Shown: positions 11,357 through 22,100 of the stretch, in pieces
How positions within the stretch are numbered: position 1 is the first letter of the stretch
Layout: the number at the start of each line of letters is the position of its first letter
From: Mesotaenium endlicherianum
Lineage: Eukaryota > Streptophyta > Zygnematophyceae > Zygnematales > Mesotaeniaceae
Length of the DNA stretch: 31,415 nt
Reading direction: 5' to 3'
Assembly: GCA_009602735.1 (NCBI GenBank)
Contig: WELA01003517.1
Span: forward strand, 52,039 to 83,453
The notes under the pieces: generated by a model
What the model saw: only the letters and a program-made list of their open reading frames with translations
Told to the model about the DNA's origin: nothing
The model's database searches: none
Translations under genes and position numbers: made by a program

Positions 11357-14300
11357 CTAGCGAGAGGGCACAGTAAGTAGTAGCAGTGCAGTGGCAGCAG
11401 CAGCAGCACCCACCAGCATCACCTGCTTGGGCTCCAGCTTCCAGTCTCTGCAGATCGTCTCCAACGCCTTCCCGCTGCTCACCTTGCACGACGCCGCACG
11501 CCCATCACGGGTGGCCCTGTCAGTCTGCAGATCCAACACACATGCGAGTGCTACTCACGCTGCTACATCTCCCTCTCTCTATGTACGCATGCGTGCGCAT
11601 GCGCATGCGCATGTGCGTGTGCGTATGCGTGTGCGTGTGCGTGGGCATTGTGTGAGAGTGCGTGCGTGTGTCAGAGTGCGTGTGTGTGTCAGAGTGCGTG
11701 TCTGCGCGTGCGAGCCTGTCTAGCTGTGTGCGTGTGCGTGTCTTTGTGCACATGGGAATGTCATCAGAGTCCCAGTCACACGTATTGTGACACACTGCAG
11801 AGCTCCCTCACAGCAACAGCTCCTCATTCACAACCTGAAGTGCTAGCGGCACACGAGCCCACACACAACACACAACAACACCTTCTTAATGCCCACCGCC
11901 AAAAGCACCTGTTGACTCAACCCCCCTCTCCCATCCATCACCAGCATCGTCCGCAGGCGTCAGGCGCGATCCCATTGGCACCAGCCCAGCAAGTTCGACC
12001 CCTCAACCCTAACCTGAACCTTAAAACCCTCATTCTGAACCTCAGCCCTGATACAAATACCATAAACCCGACAGCCTACAAACTCACCCCCCGGCGCCCT
12101 CTACGAAAGCAGTTGCCAAGCACAGGCCGAGCTGAGACGGTGCTCCAGCCAGCCCCAGGTTGAGGGCGATCAGCGATTGGCAATCGGCGGCAGCCCACCT
12201 GAGGGGCTTCTCCGCATATGCGGGGGAGGCGGAGGAGGCGGCGCCAGCACGGAGCAGGGTGGGATCGAAGGGGAAAGCGCCCAGCTGGTCGAGCAGCAGC
12301 GCCACGTCATCGGGCGGGCCCTCGGCCAGCAGGCCCTGCGAGAGACGCCTCTCCTGCGGCGCCCAGCAGCCCCATCACACCCCCCCGGGCGGCAGCAGCA
12401 GCAGCAGCAGCAGCAGCGCAGCTCCTTAAGGCGTATTTGTGAGCTATGCTTCACCAGTCAACCAATCACACGGCCACGGGAAAAACGAGCAGCACACTCG
12501 GACAAGCAGGTGTATGCGTGTGTGTGTGTGCGTGTGTGCGTGTGTGGGCGTTTATGTTTGTGTGTGCGCGCGCGCGTGCGAGTGTGTATATGCGTGTGCA
12601 TGCAGCTATCCATCTGTGTGTGTACGTGTGTGTACGTGTGTGCCTGCGTGTGCGTGCATGCATGCATGCGCGCGTGTATGTGTGTGCGTGTGTGTTATGT
12701 GTTTGTATGTAAATGTATGTGCATGCGTGCGTGCGTGCGTGCATGCGTGTGGGCGCGTACGTCAGCTCTGTTGCAGTTTGCACTTATTCTGCATGCTTTA
12801 GGGGCAGAGGGGGACAGGAGCAAGCAAAGAGCGCAGGCAGCTTCCCTCTAGGCACATGAGGAACGCGAAGCTCCTCCTGCCAGGACAGCATGGGATCAGA
12901 CGAGATGGAAGTGGAAGGGTAGAACACCACGCCCCAACCTCGCATGACCTGCATGCGGGGGGGGGATGCTGTACCTCTACTTGGACGCAAGCAGCTTCCT
13001 CCCCCAATCTCAATCCCACCTCATAGGAGTGCATGATCATGCCGTGCTGATTGATCCACGCACACATTTGTCGGCAGCACACTTTTACTTCCATGCATGC
13101 AAAGTGCCTGGTATGCAACCACGTCTCCCCGCGCCCCAACAGGACAGCAGAAAAAAAGTCTGCTCGCAACAGACCTACACTATGCTGCGGCTCAAATCGC
13201 GGTTGTGGAAAACATAACCACGCAAGGATGAGGACGCTGTGCGGGACTTCTCCATCTCTTCCCACTCAAATTTTCCACGCAGAATTTGCACAAAAATGTT
13301 CATCTGCGTGATTGTAGAGTACAAACATATGGAGCATATGGAGCATGCGCTGACACGCTCGGCCCCGCCACTCACACACAACCTGGAAGTAGCGCAGGAG
13401 TCCGGCAGAGCCGGGCATGGCGATCCAGTCCTTGGCGTCCGCCGCCGCCACTGAGCCAATCGCAGGCCGGCGTCGCATGCCCGAGAGGGCCGCTCCCCCC
13501 CCCTCGGCAACGCCAAAGCGCGCCTGCTCCCGGCGCGTCTCCGCCATCACACGCTTCTCCCTCAGCCGCGCCGCGTACTTGGCCCGCACACCGCCACCTG
13601 TCCCCCCCCCCAGCAGCTCCTCCAGCTCCCTCTCCTTGCTCACGGCCCCGCTGCTCCCCCTCGCCCCAGTGGCGTCCCCGCCTGCACCTCCCCCACCTGC
13701 TCCCGCGCCTGCGCTTCTGCCTGCAGAGGCGCCTGCGGCGGCGCCGCCGGCCCCCGGCCTGGCCGAGGAGGGGAGTGCGCCAGGTGGCAGCCGCTCCTCC
13801 ACCCTCCCGGTAACGCTGGGGAGCAGGCTGCCAAGGCCGAGCTGGTCAGTGAGCTCGTCGATTGAGATCCCCTGGGTGGTGCGTGCGACGGGTTTGCTGG
13901 CATCGTGGGCGGGCGGGGGAGTCACGCCCAGGCCCTCCCAGTGCTTTTTCACAAGCTCCAATACCTCCGCCTTTGCGGCAGCCTCCGGATCAGAGGGGGG
14001 GTCAGAGTCAGAGGCAGAGGCAGAGGCAGAGTCAGAGCCACCGCATCGCTGGCTGGCGTCTCCGCTGACAGCCGCGGCGCTGCCAGGTGGCAGGCCGGGA
14101 GTACCCTGCTCCAGGCCCAGCATGAGGGCGGACATGTCGTATATGATCCCCCGCACCAGAAAGCCAGGAGCTGCCGTCCGTCTGAGCTGCTGCTGCGCGT
14201 AGATCTGCTCCATGTTGGCGTATGCTCTCTTCTGCTGCTTCCCCCTCGGCCAGCGCCCCAGCCGCCCCGACGACGCGGGAGGCGGGGGGGCGCCCAGGAG

Positions 14301-14624
14301 GTCCGCCAGCAGCTCCCTGAAAACGTCGCCCAGCCCGGAGGCGGAGAACACGGACCAGTCGACGTCAAACATGCGCTCGCCACCCCCGCTGCTCGCGCTT
14401 GCTTCCTCGGCATGTTGCGAGGGGATCTGGGTGGCTGGATGATGGGCTGGTGCTCTTGTGGTGAGGCTGCTGCCTCTGAGCTCCCCCCCCTCTGCACCGG
14501 CGGAGTAAGGGTGAGAGGCACTGAAGCTGTTGGAGAGGGTAGGGATTGATTTGCACACGGTGCTCTGCAGGCACGAGCTTTGCAGACGTGGCTTGAAGAG
14601 GCCGCATCTCAGAAGCGTCTTCAT
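11357..14624 (-). CDS. HAD-like (probably catalytically degenerate) protein, three-exon model
   Basis: Model: exons 14624-13383, 12353-12088 and 11516-11357, phases 0 and 2, giving 555 residues. The start [10 protein letters not shown], followed by a basic, Ser-rich stretch, resembles an organelle-targeting peptide. Segments in HAD order: [11 protein letters not shown] (159-169) in place of motif I, a long low-complexity insert (about 170-395, with acidic Ser/Asp and Gly/Ala runs and helical [14 protein letters not shown] parts), [11 protein letters not shown] (403-413), [11 protein letters not shown] in exon 2, and [19 protein letters not shown] in exon 3. The last resembles the LLxICxxWxxxPxEVMxVGD segment of plant HAD hydrolases. 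The catalytic second Asp (DMD becomes DMS) and the motif II Thr appear lost. The first donor is a weak GTTGTG, and exon 3 may splice out before the hydrophobic tail. The coding exon 1 is convincing; the HAD link is inference. Confidence 0.5.
11580..11760 (+). repeat. GT/GTGC-rich repeats with an 18-bp minisatellite, in a minus-strand intron
   Basis: A (GCGCAT)n stretch passes into GTGTGC repeats and then three copies of an 18-bp unit containing GTCAGAGTGCGT (about 11653-11710). It lies wholly in the second intron of the minus-strand gene. Confidence 0.85.
12392..12417 (+). repeat. (GCA)n trinucleotide repeat
   Basis: About eight perfect GCA/CAG triplets, just upstream on the minus strand of the acceptor of exon 2 of the minus-strand gene, so intronic and not a polyglutamine tract. 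Confidence 0.9.
12515..12770 (+). repeat. Long GT-rich repeat in the first intron of the minus-strand gene
   Basis: About 255 bp of alternating purine-pyrimidine DNA made of GTGT, GCGC, GTGC and GCAT units. It gives long meaningless Val/Cys/His-rich open frames on both strands. The alternating pattern is prone to Z-DNA. Confidence 0.9.
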
Positions 14625-14774
14625 AGCGCAAAGGCGTCGATGGTATCTCTGGAGGCGCGCACAAGCACTTCGGTGACTGCTCAGCTGGACAGTGTCCGCA
14701 TCCCAATTTACAAGAAGCTAGGATCGACGTTAGGGAATAGGGCAACGCGAGAAGCTCCGCCGAATTTTTTTCGA

Positions 14775-14797
14775 GATGTCAGCTCAACGCTGACATC
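14775..14797. repeat. Perfect hairpin, 9-bp stem and 5-nt loop
   Basis: GATGTCAGC, loop TCAAC, GCTGACATC. It lies about 150 bp upstream of the minus-strand gene's ATG (14624), hence in its promoter or 5' UTR. It could be a dyad protein-binding site or a transposon footprint; nothing decides. Confidence 0.7.
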
Positions 14798-15825
14798 CCT
14801 TGAGACATAGAAAACCAAAGTATGCGGACCCTCCCCTCAGTCGTGGCTGACAAAGTCAAAAAAAAGGAGATGAGCAATTTATAAAGATGAGCCATGTCAC
14901 TATTCAACTGCGACTGGACGCAAGGCGTACCTCCACAGGAGCACAAATCGCTTGTGCTCTGCCTCGAGCGAGGCGGGAAGTAACTTTCTCAAGCACGACG
15001 CTCTAACATGAACACTTTTTGCTGCGCTTCTAGTGAACAACGTTGGTGCTCGTCAATCATATCTGATGACTTGTGAAAGTGGTAAGCCCCCACGTAAGCG
15101 TGCAGCGAAAAGTTATGATGCTGCTATGATGGTATAAATGTATTGGTCACTTGTGTTAACGCTAAAGTCGATTTTCGAATGAAATACTGCTGAACTGGAA
15201 TGGAAATGAGGCAGCTGATTCGTACATGCGATTGACGGTCAACAAGAAGAAACGTTGACAAATGTTGAAAAATTATTGCACAAGCATCCATTATTAAACA
15301 CCCATGTGAACACCGAACGATGTAGAATGATGGGGACAATCTCAAACGAACGATGAGCAGATGATAGATGGATATCCAACGATTCTGATTACTTTTCGTA
15401 ATATGGAAGTTTACTGAATATACTATATGAGGGGCCTGTTTGGAGTGGCCAAACGAGTTTCGATATGTCATGAAACGTACGACGTCGTCCCAGCAAGTTA
15501 CATCAGCCAATTGAACACGAAATACTGTGAAATACGGTGCTCTTCTTTTTTGAACCCACAATCTCCGCTGTCATTTTTAAGTATTGCCACTGTAAGAATT
15601 TGAACTGAATCTAGTACGTTGAAAAACGTTGAAGCATGTTGCAGACCCCTGGATTCATAACTTTTTGGGTGTTATTTGTGATATTGGATGTTCAAAAAAC
15701 CAATCAAAACAAAAAGGATGTCAAATAAAATCCAGTTTGTTAAAAGCGGATGTCACATAAAACTCGGAAATTCTTGATTTAGATGCTAAAAAAATCCTTT
15801 CATCAAAGTTCGGATGTTTTTTTAC
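14798..15825. other. AT-rich intergenic region, no gene recognised
   Basis: No convincing gene. A 145-codon minus-strand frame (15124-15561) lacks recognisable motifs and has a non-coding-like composition. A string GGGGCCTGTTTGG at about 15431 resembles a PIF/Harbinger terminal repeat, but I find no partner. From about 15690 the motif GGATGT followed by A-rich DNA recurs four times. Confidence 0.5.
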
Positions 15826-16440
15826 CAATAGGGTACGGGCCCTAAGGCTAGGGGCCAGAGCCTACGACTTGTCTGGTTAATCATTGCCAGTGGTCACTGG
15901 TCAGTGACCAGTCATAACTCCTGGATCACCAACAAGAATTTTGAAGGAGCCCAAGCCCCTCACATTGCAAAGTTTGAATGCCATACAATGGCAACCCTGT
16001 AGATTGTCGCCCTTGTCGACTATAGTAGGTACAAGTTACTACCTGCAAGCTGGTGCAAACCCCCCACCTTTTAATTCATATTGTGGGGGGGATGAGAGAT
16101 CCCCAGGGGTCCCGGAGGGCCCGAAGGGCAAAAAAGGCCTTGCCCAAAGGGCCCTCCGGGAAGCCTTAGCCTTGGCTGCCCCCGACCACAAAAGAAATAT
16201 TTTTTCCGTAGGGCCTCCCGCCCCGGGCTGCCCCCCGAAGGGGGGCACGTCGCCCCCTGCCCAAAGGGCAAAAAAACTCTACGGGCCCAAAGGGATGTCG
16301 GGGAAGGAGAACAAAAGATTTCGTTCTCCTTAGGCCAAGGGCCCCTTCGGGACCCCCGACAAGAAAAATTAAAAGGTTTCCCGGAGGGGCCCTTTGGGCA
16401 GGGCCGGCATAGGGCGGGAAGCTCTAAGGCTCTGGATTTT
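15826..16440. repeat. Cluster of short GC-rich palindromes separated by A-runs (possible organelle-derived insert)
   Basis: Within AT-rich surroundings this segment is packed with self-complementary GC blocks: GGGCCC, CCCTTCGGG, CCCAAAGGG, CCGGAGGG/CCCTCCGG and GCCCGAAGGGC, separated by AAAAAA runs. The blocks recur in both orientations. Dispersed GC palindromes of this type are known from the organelle genomes of several green algae, so this may be a nuclear copy of plastid or mitochondrial intergenic DNA. The forward frame 15941-16333 crosses it but has no protein features. Confidence 0.6.
15891..15910. repeat. Near-perfect 20-bp palindrome
   Basis: TGGTCACTG, a two-base centre GT, then CAGTGACCA. 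It lies at the left side of the GC-palindrome cluster. Confidence 0.85.
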
Positions 16441-16530
16441 TACTCCCATCCCCCCGCCCTCCCTCCCCACAATATAGATTAAGAGGTGCCCTCTACTACA
16501 ATTTTTCAAGGAAAAAACTTTTTCTTACTA

Positions 16531-16578
16531 GACTTAAACTGAGACTTAAATTGAGCCTAAAACTAAGATCAAAAATGA
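16531..16578 (+). repeat. Degenerate 12-bp minisatellite (GACTTAAACTGA type)
   Basis: Four imperfect 12-bp units. Similar units (AAAATTGA, GACTGAAACTAA) resume at 17684-17705 on the far side of the two MITEs, which suggests the MITEs inserted into this array. Confidence 0.6.
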
Positions 16579-16607
16579 GCATGGACCGAGAGTAAGTGCC
16601 AGACTAA

Positions 16608-17121
16608 GTGCCTGTTTACGCTAGGACATTTTGGTGCAATATTATCGAACCAAACATAAGTCACAGTACTTGAATGTATGTTTAAAAAGGACGCGTTTTA
16701 GAGTTGTTTACAGTGGTTTCTATGTGATGGTTTTGATATTTAAATTTTGAACGAGATAGTGAGTTTGTTCAATAGTTACCAACTCTTTAATCCCCCTTAA
16801 GGAGAGATAAACAGAAACTCTTGGAAGCTATTCAACCTCAATTTAATACAAGCACCTCCCGTTTTTTTCTCAAATTATCTCCATGTGTACTCAAAATTTA
16901 TATGGAGATAGCATATTTTCATTGTTTTTTTGCAAACTCTGCTTGTACCATTCGCACGAGATTGCAAAGAGGGATATTGACAAAACTCTTGGAGAAATAT
17001 CATCGTCATTCACTGTAAACCAAAACCGTTATTCAATAATACCCCATGTTTGAGAACATTGTTGGCATTTCCATCGACAATGTTTTTGATACCGCAATCG
17101 CCGTCGTTTAGTTATTGACCC
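16608..17121 (+). mobile_element. PIF/Harbinger-like MITE, copy 1 of a tandem pair
   Basis: Begins with a terminal repeat GTGCCTGTTTAC right after TAA (16605-16607) and ends before the TAA at 17122-17124 with a decayed end (ATTGACCC). It is about 514 bp, non-coding, and shares its whole layout with copy 2: ACATTTTGGTGCAA near the left end, CACGTTTTAG/GCGTTTTAG, AGCTATTCAACC in the middle, ATTCACTGTAAA and CGCAATCGCCGT near the right end. A 3-bp TWA target site with GGGCCTGTTT-type ends is characteristic of PIF/Harbinger. Confidence 0.65.
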
Positions 17122-17124
17122 TAA

Positions 17125-17682
17125 GGGCCTCTTTACAGTGGGCCATTTTGGTGCAACATTGTTGAACCAAAAGTACGTCACTCTACTAGAATGTACGTCG
17201 AGATAAATGACACGTTTTAGGGTAGTTTAAAGTGCTTTTTACGCAAAGATTTCGATATCGGAATATACATTAGTTTTGAACAAATAGTTGAGTTCGTTCA
17301 AAAATTTCCAGCGTATGAATTCACCTCATGGAGGTGAATTGAAAGTCTTGCAAGCTATTCAACCAGAATCCACGACGAGTTCCTTCATTTTTTTGTGTCA
17401 AAACAACTGCAGGTGTATTAAACGTTTGTGTGATGATAGTTGCTAAGCTTTGTGATTACACAACCTCAAAATCAGGTGACCATTTGCGCAAGATCGAGGA
17501 AAGGGTACTTAACAAAAGCTCTTTGTAACTGGCGACGTAATTTGATCGTGATTCACTGTAAATCAAACTTTTTTTGATCAAACTCATATTTTCAAACATT
17601 TTCGGCAATTTGTTTGAGGATGCTTTCAATGTCGCAATCACCGTTGTCAAATATTATTGCTCTATCCATGGTAAACAGGCCC
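17125..17682 (+). mobile_element. PIF/Harbinger-like MITE, copy 2 of a tandem pair
   Basis: Terminal repeats GGGCCTCTTTAC (17125-17136) and GTAAACAGGCCC (17671-17682) are inverted copies with one mismatch. They are flanked by TAA on both sides (17122-17124 and 17683-17685), the expected 3-bp duplication. About 558 bp, no coding capacity. It is clearly homologous to copy 1 but strongly diverged from it, with many substitutions and indels, so the pair is old or came from two related elements. Confidence 0.72.
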
Positions 17683-17844
17683 TAAAATTGAGACTGAAAC
17701 TAACGAACAAGGGAGAAGCATGAAGGACCCTCATTGTACTCGATAATATATTGTTAGATGCATTAGCGTTGAAAACCTTAAATATGCACTACTAGCCTCT
17801 CACATTATTCGTCACATGTGATGATTGCCACTTTATAGGCATTT

Positions 17845-18347
17845 TGTAGTGAAACAGATAGATAAAGTACTTAGTAAAACAGAATACTTTATCTATTCAA
17901 GACAAGGATCTTTGAACACAAGTGGTAGCTTCTCGAAAGAGAGATGGCTTCTTGAAAGTTAATATATTTCTGGATTTTGGCAAGTGCAAGAGTGATTCTG
18001 GAATGTCTTTCTATGTTCTAGCTCTTGTTTATATACTTGCTACATAAGTAATTTCTAGGAAGGTGTATGTTGATGTGTTGGCACCCAACACATCCCAAAA
18101 CTTGCCACCTCTTTCTAGAATAATGTACACATGTCCTTTTGACCTAAAAATGGCACATTTGACTTTTGCCACATGGAGTTCTTCTAGGTCTTTCCTCTAA
18201 CTTCGAAAATGCCTTGGAAGGTTCAAAGGACATGAACCAAGTTACTAGAGTACCTATTCACACTTGACTCCACACAATACTACTCCAAATATATTTGAAA
18301 ACATTAAAATATATGCAAACTAATATATAATAACTCAAATCACTACA
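17845..18347 (-). repeat. 3' LTR (left copy)
   Basis: 503 bp, starts TGTAGTG and ends CACTACA, a 7-bp terminal inverted repeat including the canonical TG...CA. It contains two strong dyads: a 12-bp stem with a 15-nt loop (17858-17896) and a 10-bp stem with a 3-nt loop (18072-18094, GATGTGTTGG/CCAACACATC). Confidence 0.97.
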
Positions 18348-18360
18348 TCACCCCCCCGAT
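18348..18360 (-). promoter_or_regulatory. Polypurine tract
   Basis: On the minus strand ATCGGGGGGGTGA directly abuts the 3' LTR. A purine run in this position primes plus-strand DNA synthesis in LTR retrotransposons. Position and composition fit; no experiment is implied. Confidence 0.8.
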
Positions 18361-19116
18361 AGAAAAAGCGACGTCTCGGCGCGTCAAGTCAGGTCTTACA
18401 CATGTGGAGCAAACTAGTCAACAGTTTCAAGTCAGATGCCACACATGTGAAGAGGACTAGTCAAAGGCGCCAAGTCAGGTGCTACACATGTAAGGTAGAC
18501 TAGGCAAGGTCGTAGGTGGTGTGACCTTATTGGCTAGCCTACTCCTTAATGATAAAGAAAATTGTACAAGTTGGCCCAGAATCTGCCACGAACTCAAAAA
18601 TTCATAGCGGCCACAGAACTGCTCCAAATCTGAAAATTCGAGTGCCAGACGGACCGCGTCGGAGAACTCTACCGGGTCACCAAATTTGAGAGCATTCTCA
18701 TTTCTGGAGTGTCGTTGAGAGCTGAGAGAGTAGGCACTCCTCCAAATCTGTGCAGAAACTTCTGAAAATCATAAGTCCTTCTATACTTCTCCAAATTCTG
18801 CAAACTAAGTCTCAAACTGGGCGCTGTAAGATGTTCTACCAGAGTCTTGAGTTTCAGAGCATTCCAAGTTCAGGGGAGGGCACAATGTCAGAAGGCATAT
18901 TCTGCCCTAACAATGCCAGCAGCCTGACCCCCTTCTACTTAGAGCATCATATCTCTCTCACCAGTGCTCCAAATTGAGCAAACTTGGACTCTAAATGACC
19001 GGCTACTCATGGACTACAGCCAGGTAAATTTTCAGAATTTATTATGCAGAGACCTATTACCAGTAGCAGTTTTAGTTTTCTGTCCAGAAACTGCGAGAAG
19101 AGAAGAGTGTCTAATG
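18361..19116 (-). other. Non-coding 3' region of the retrotransposon
   Basis: About 755 bp lie between the pol stop codon and the polypurine tract, with no open frame of note on the element's strand. It contains the 43-bp triple repeat and phrases that recur loosely (for example CTCCAAAT and GAGCATTC at about 18620-18970), suggesting older internal duplications. Confidence 0.7.
18385..18513. repeat. Three tandem copies of a 43-bp unit
   Basis: Each unit begins CAAGTCAG and contains ACACATGT and ACTAG. Starts are 18385, 18428 and 18471, an exact 43-bp period with internal substitutions. It lies near the 3' end of the retrotransposon transcript. Confidence 0.85.
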
Positions 19117-22100
19117 TCAATTTTTCCTCTTTCTTGTTCTTGCAGGCTGCCTCCAAGGGGTCTTCTGCTGCTTCTTGATGGTGGCAGGCTGCCTCCCTGA
19201 AGTCTTCGGGCTTCTAGTAGAGAGACTTGGGGCTGGTCCAAGATGGGGGTTGGCGGCATGGAAGCGCTTCAACTTTCTCTGAACTTTGTCAAGGTAGTGC
19301 GCCGCCACCCAACTATTCTCCGAATCTGGATATCCTTTCCACTTGATCAAGTATTGCTGCTGTCTCCTGAAATTTCTCATAGCCACTATGTCTTCCACTT
19401 CGTACTCCAAATGATCATCCACTATTGTTGGGGCTGGTGGGGTTGTCACACGTCCTGGGAACTTGTTGTCGGGTTGCACATATGGCTTGAAGAGGGAAGC
19501 GTGGAATACGGGGTCGATGTGCATAGTCTGGGGAAGTTCTAGCTTGAAAGCAACGGGGTTGACTTGCTGGATAATCTTGAAGGGTCCCAAATACTTGGGA
19601 GAGAACTTGCTGCCGGCAGGCCTGTTGTTCAGGGAAATGTTCTTGGATGATAGTAACACGTTGTCACCCACTCTGTACGTAATTTCTCTTCTGGATCTGT
19701 TCGCCACTCTTGCTTGAGCATCTTGCGCGTGTTGTAGAGCTTTCTTCGCTGCTGTAAGGGCTGCTTCTAATGTCTCCATAAAATCTGTGGCTGCAGGTAC
19801 TTCATCATGGCCAGCCGTGAAGCTCAGTGGCGTGGTCGGATGGAAGCCATAGTTGAGGAAGAATGGGGACTCTTGGGTAGAGGCCTGCGTAGTGTTGTTG
19901 TAGGCAAACTCGAGGGGGGTCAAGTACATGTCCCAGTCTTGCTCGAGGGTAGACACGTAGGCCTTTAGAGAGGTCTTTAGGGTACGATTCATACGCTCGG
20001 TTTGCCCATCTGATTGTGGGTGGTAGGCAGTAGACATATCCAGCGATGTACCCAAGTTCTTGAAGAGATTTTTCCAGAAATGGCTTGTGAATCTTGGATC
20101 TCTATCTGACACAATTCTTGATGGTAGTCCATGGAGTCGGAAGATGTTGTCAAAGATGAGTCTTGCAAGTTGTGGTGCTGTAGCCTTAGTCGTCGTGGGA
20201 ATAAAATGAGCCATCTTGGTAAGTCTGTCCACCGCCGTGAGTATTGCATTATGGCCTCGAGGTGTCACGGGCAAGTCCACGATAAGGTCCATTGAGATGT
20301 CCGTCCATTGTCTTTCGGGGATTGGTAGTGGTTGGAGGAGTCCTCCCGCCTTTTGCGATGATGGCTTGATTCTTTGGCATGTGTCACAGCTCCTGCAGTA
20401 CTCCTTGACTTGCTTAGACATGCCTGGCCAACAATAAGTCCTAGCTAGAACGCCCGTGGTCCTTAGGATTCCAAAGTGTCCTCCAAGAGGGTTGTCGTGT
20501 GCTTCTCGTAGAAGCAAGAGCCGGAGGTCTAAGTCATTAGGAACACATCTCTGGCCCGTATCTTGCCTCACCCAATAATTGCCTTCTTGCTTCTTGCATG
20601 GGTCCAAGGCTGCTTCTCCGTTCTTGTAGTAAGGGTCTCTTTCATAGGCGGCTGAAAATCGAGCTTCCAGATCTGTCTTCAGGGATACCATCACTGCATT
20701 TAATTGCAGTCTTGAGAGGGGGTCAGCCGGGTTTGTCTTGCCGGGCTGGTACTGAATCGTGATGTTGTATTGTTGCAAGTATCCGCTCCATCTTGCTTGT
20801 CTCCTTGAGAGATACGGCTGCGTTTGGAGGTGCTTTAACGCCTCGTGGTCCGTGGTGACCAGTACTTTGCGTCCTTCAACGTAGCAGCGCCAAACCTTCA
20901 AGGCATGTACAATCGCCAATGCCTCTCGCTCCGTGGTTGTATAATTTTGCTCGGCTGGATTTAGCTTCCTTGACTCGTAGGCGATGGGCTGCAGTCCCTT
21001 GCCTTGGTCTTGAAGCAGGATTGCTCCTATTGCATAGGAAGATGCATCGGTGATGACGTGGAAGGGCCAATCTGGGTTTGGACTTGGGAGTGTGAGCACC
21101 GGGGATGTGGTCAATCTTCGCTTTAACTCTTGAAATGCCTCTTCCTCTTTCTCGGTCCATGTATATAGCCTGTCCTTCTTGAGTAGATCTGTCAGGGGGG
21201 CTGCTATGTGCGAGAAGCCTTGGATGAATTTTCTGTACCAATTGGCAAATCCCAAGAATGACTGGAGTTCTTTCTTGGTCGTGGGGGTTGGCCATTCCTC
21301 CACCACCGTGGTCTTCTTGGGGTCCATCTTGATGCCATCAGCAGTCACGTGGAGACCTAGGAACTCCACTTCTTGTTTGGCAAACTCGCACTTTGACTCC
21401 TTCGCAAATAGCTTGTTTTGCTTCAATACTTCAAGGACTTCTTTCAAGTGTCTCGCATGCTCTTCAAGGGTCTTGCTGTAGATAAGGATGTCATCGATGA
21501 ATACCACCACAAATCTGTCCAACATGGGCTGAAATATGGTGTTCATCATAGTCATGAAAGTTGCTGGCGCGTTGGTGAGTCCAAATGGCAGGACCATGAA
21601 CTCAAAATGTCCATATCTTGTCCTGAATGCCGTCTTCTCTATGTCCGGTTCTGCGATGCGAATCTGGTGGTAGCCGCTCCGTAAGTCAATCTTCGTGAAG
21701 TACTTGGCTCCAACCAGCCGGTCCATGAGCTCATCCATGCGCGGCAGCGGGTATCGATTCTTGATGGTGATCTTGTTGAGGGCGCGATAGTCCACACACA
21801 TCCTCAAGGTACCATCTTTCTTCTTGACAAATAGCACCGGGGCTCCAAATGGCGACTTGCTAGGTCGAATGAAGCCATGCTCCAGTAGCTCCTTGATTTG
21901 CTTCTTGACTTCGTCTAGCTCCGTGTATGACATTTTGAACGTAGGCCGAGAGATGGGCTTGCTTCCGGGCTCCAACTCTATCTTGTGGTCTACGAATCTT
22001 TTGGGGGGTAGGCCCTTGGGCAATTCCGGGGAGAACACTTCTTTGTAGTCCTCTAAGACTTCTTGTATCTCCTTGGGAACGGGGCTGCCTTCTTGACTCT

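Noticed and set aside
12000..12035. ACCCTAACCTGAACC-like string resembling telomere repeats
   Set aside because: Only a few degenerate units in an intron; not a telomere or a convincing interstitial array.
12177..12851. 224-codon forward frame across the GT repeat
   Set aside because: Antisense to exon 2 of the minus-strand gene and then low-complexity Val/Cys from the repeat.
13290..13376. Continuation of the minus-strand exon 1 frame beyond LLRYFQ to a stop near 13266
   Set aside because: The tail reads unlike the rest, and exon 2 continues the protein in phase if splicing occurs at 13383; the alternative GTGAGT donor at 13375 would create a stop with exon 2.
13417..14202. 261-codon forward frame
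   Set aside because: Antisense shadow of exon 1 of the minus-strand gene; Pro/Ser-rich with no domain.
15431..15460. GGGGCCTGTTTGG end resembling a third PIF/Harbinger element
   Set aside because: No matching inverted partner or TWA duplication found in the neighbourhood.
15124..15561. 145-codon minus-strand frame in AT-rich DNA
   Set aside because: No family feature, no splice context; chance open frame is adequate.
18385..18513. CRISPR-like array
   Set aside because: Three directly adjacent 43-bp units without spacers, inside a eukaryotic retrotransposon.
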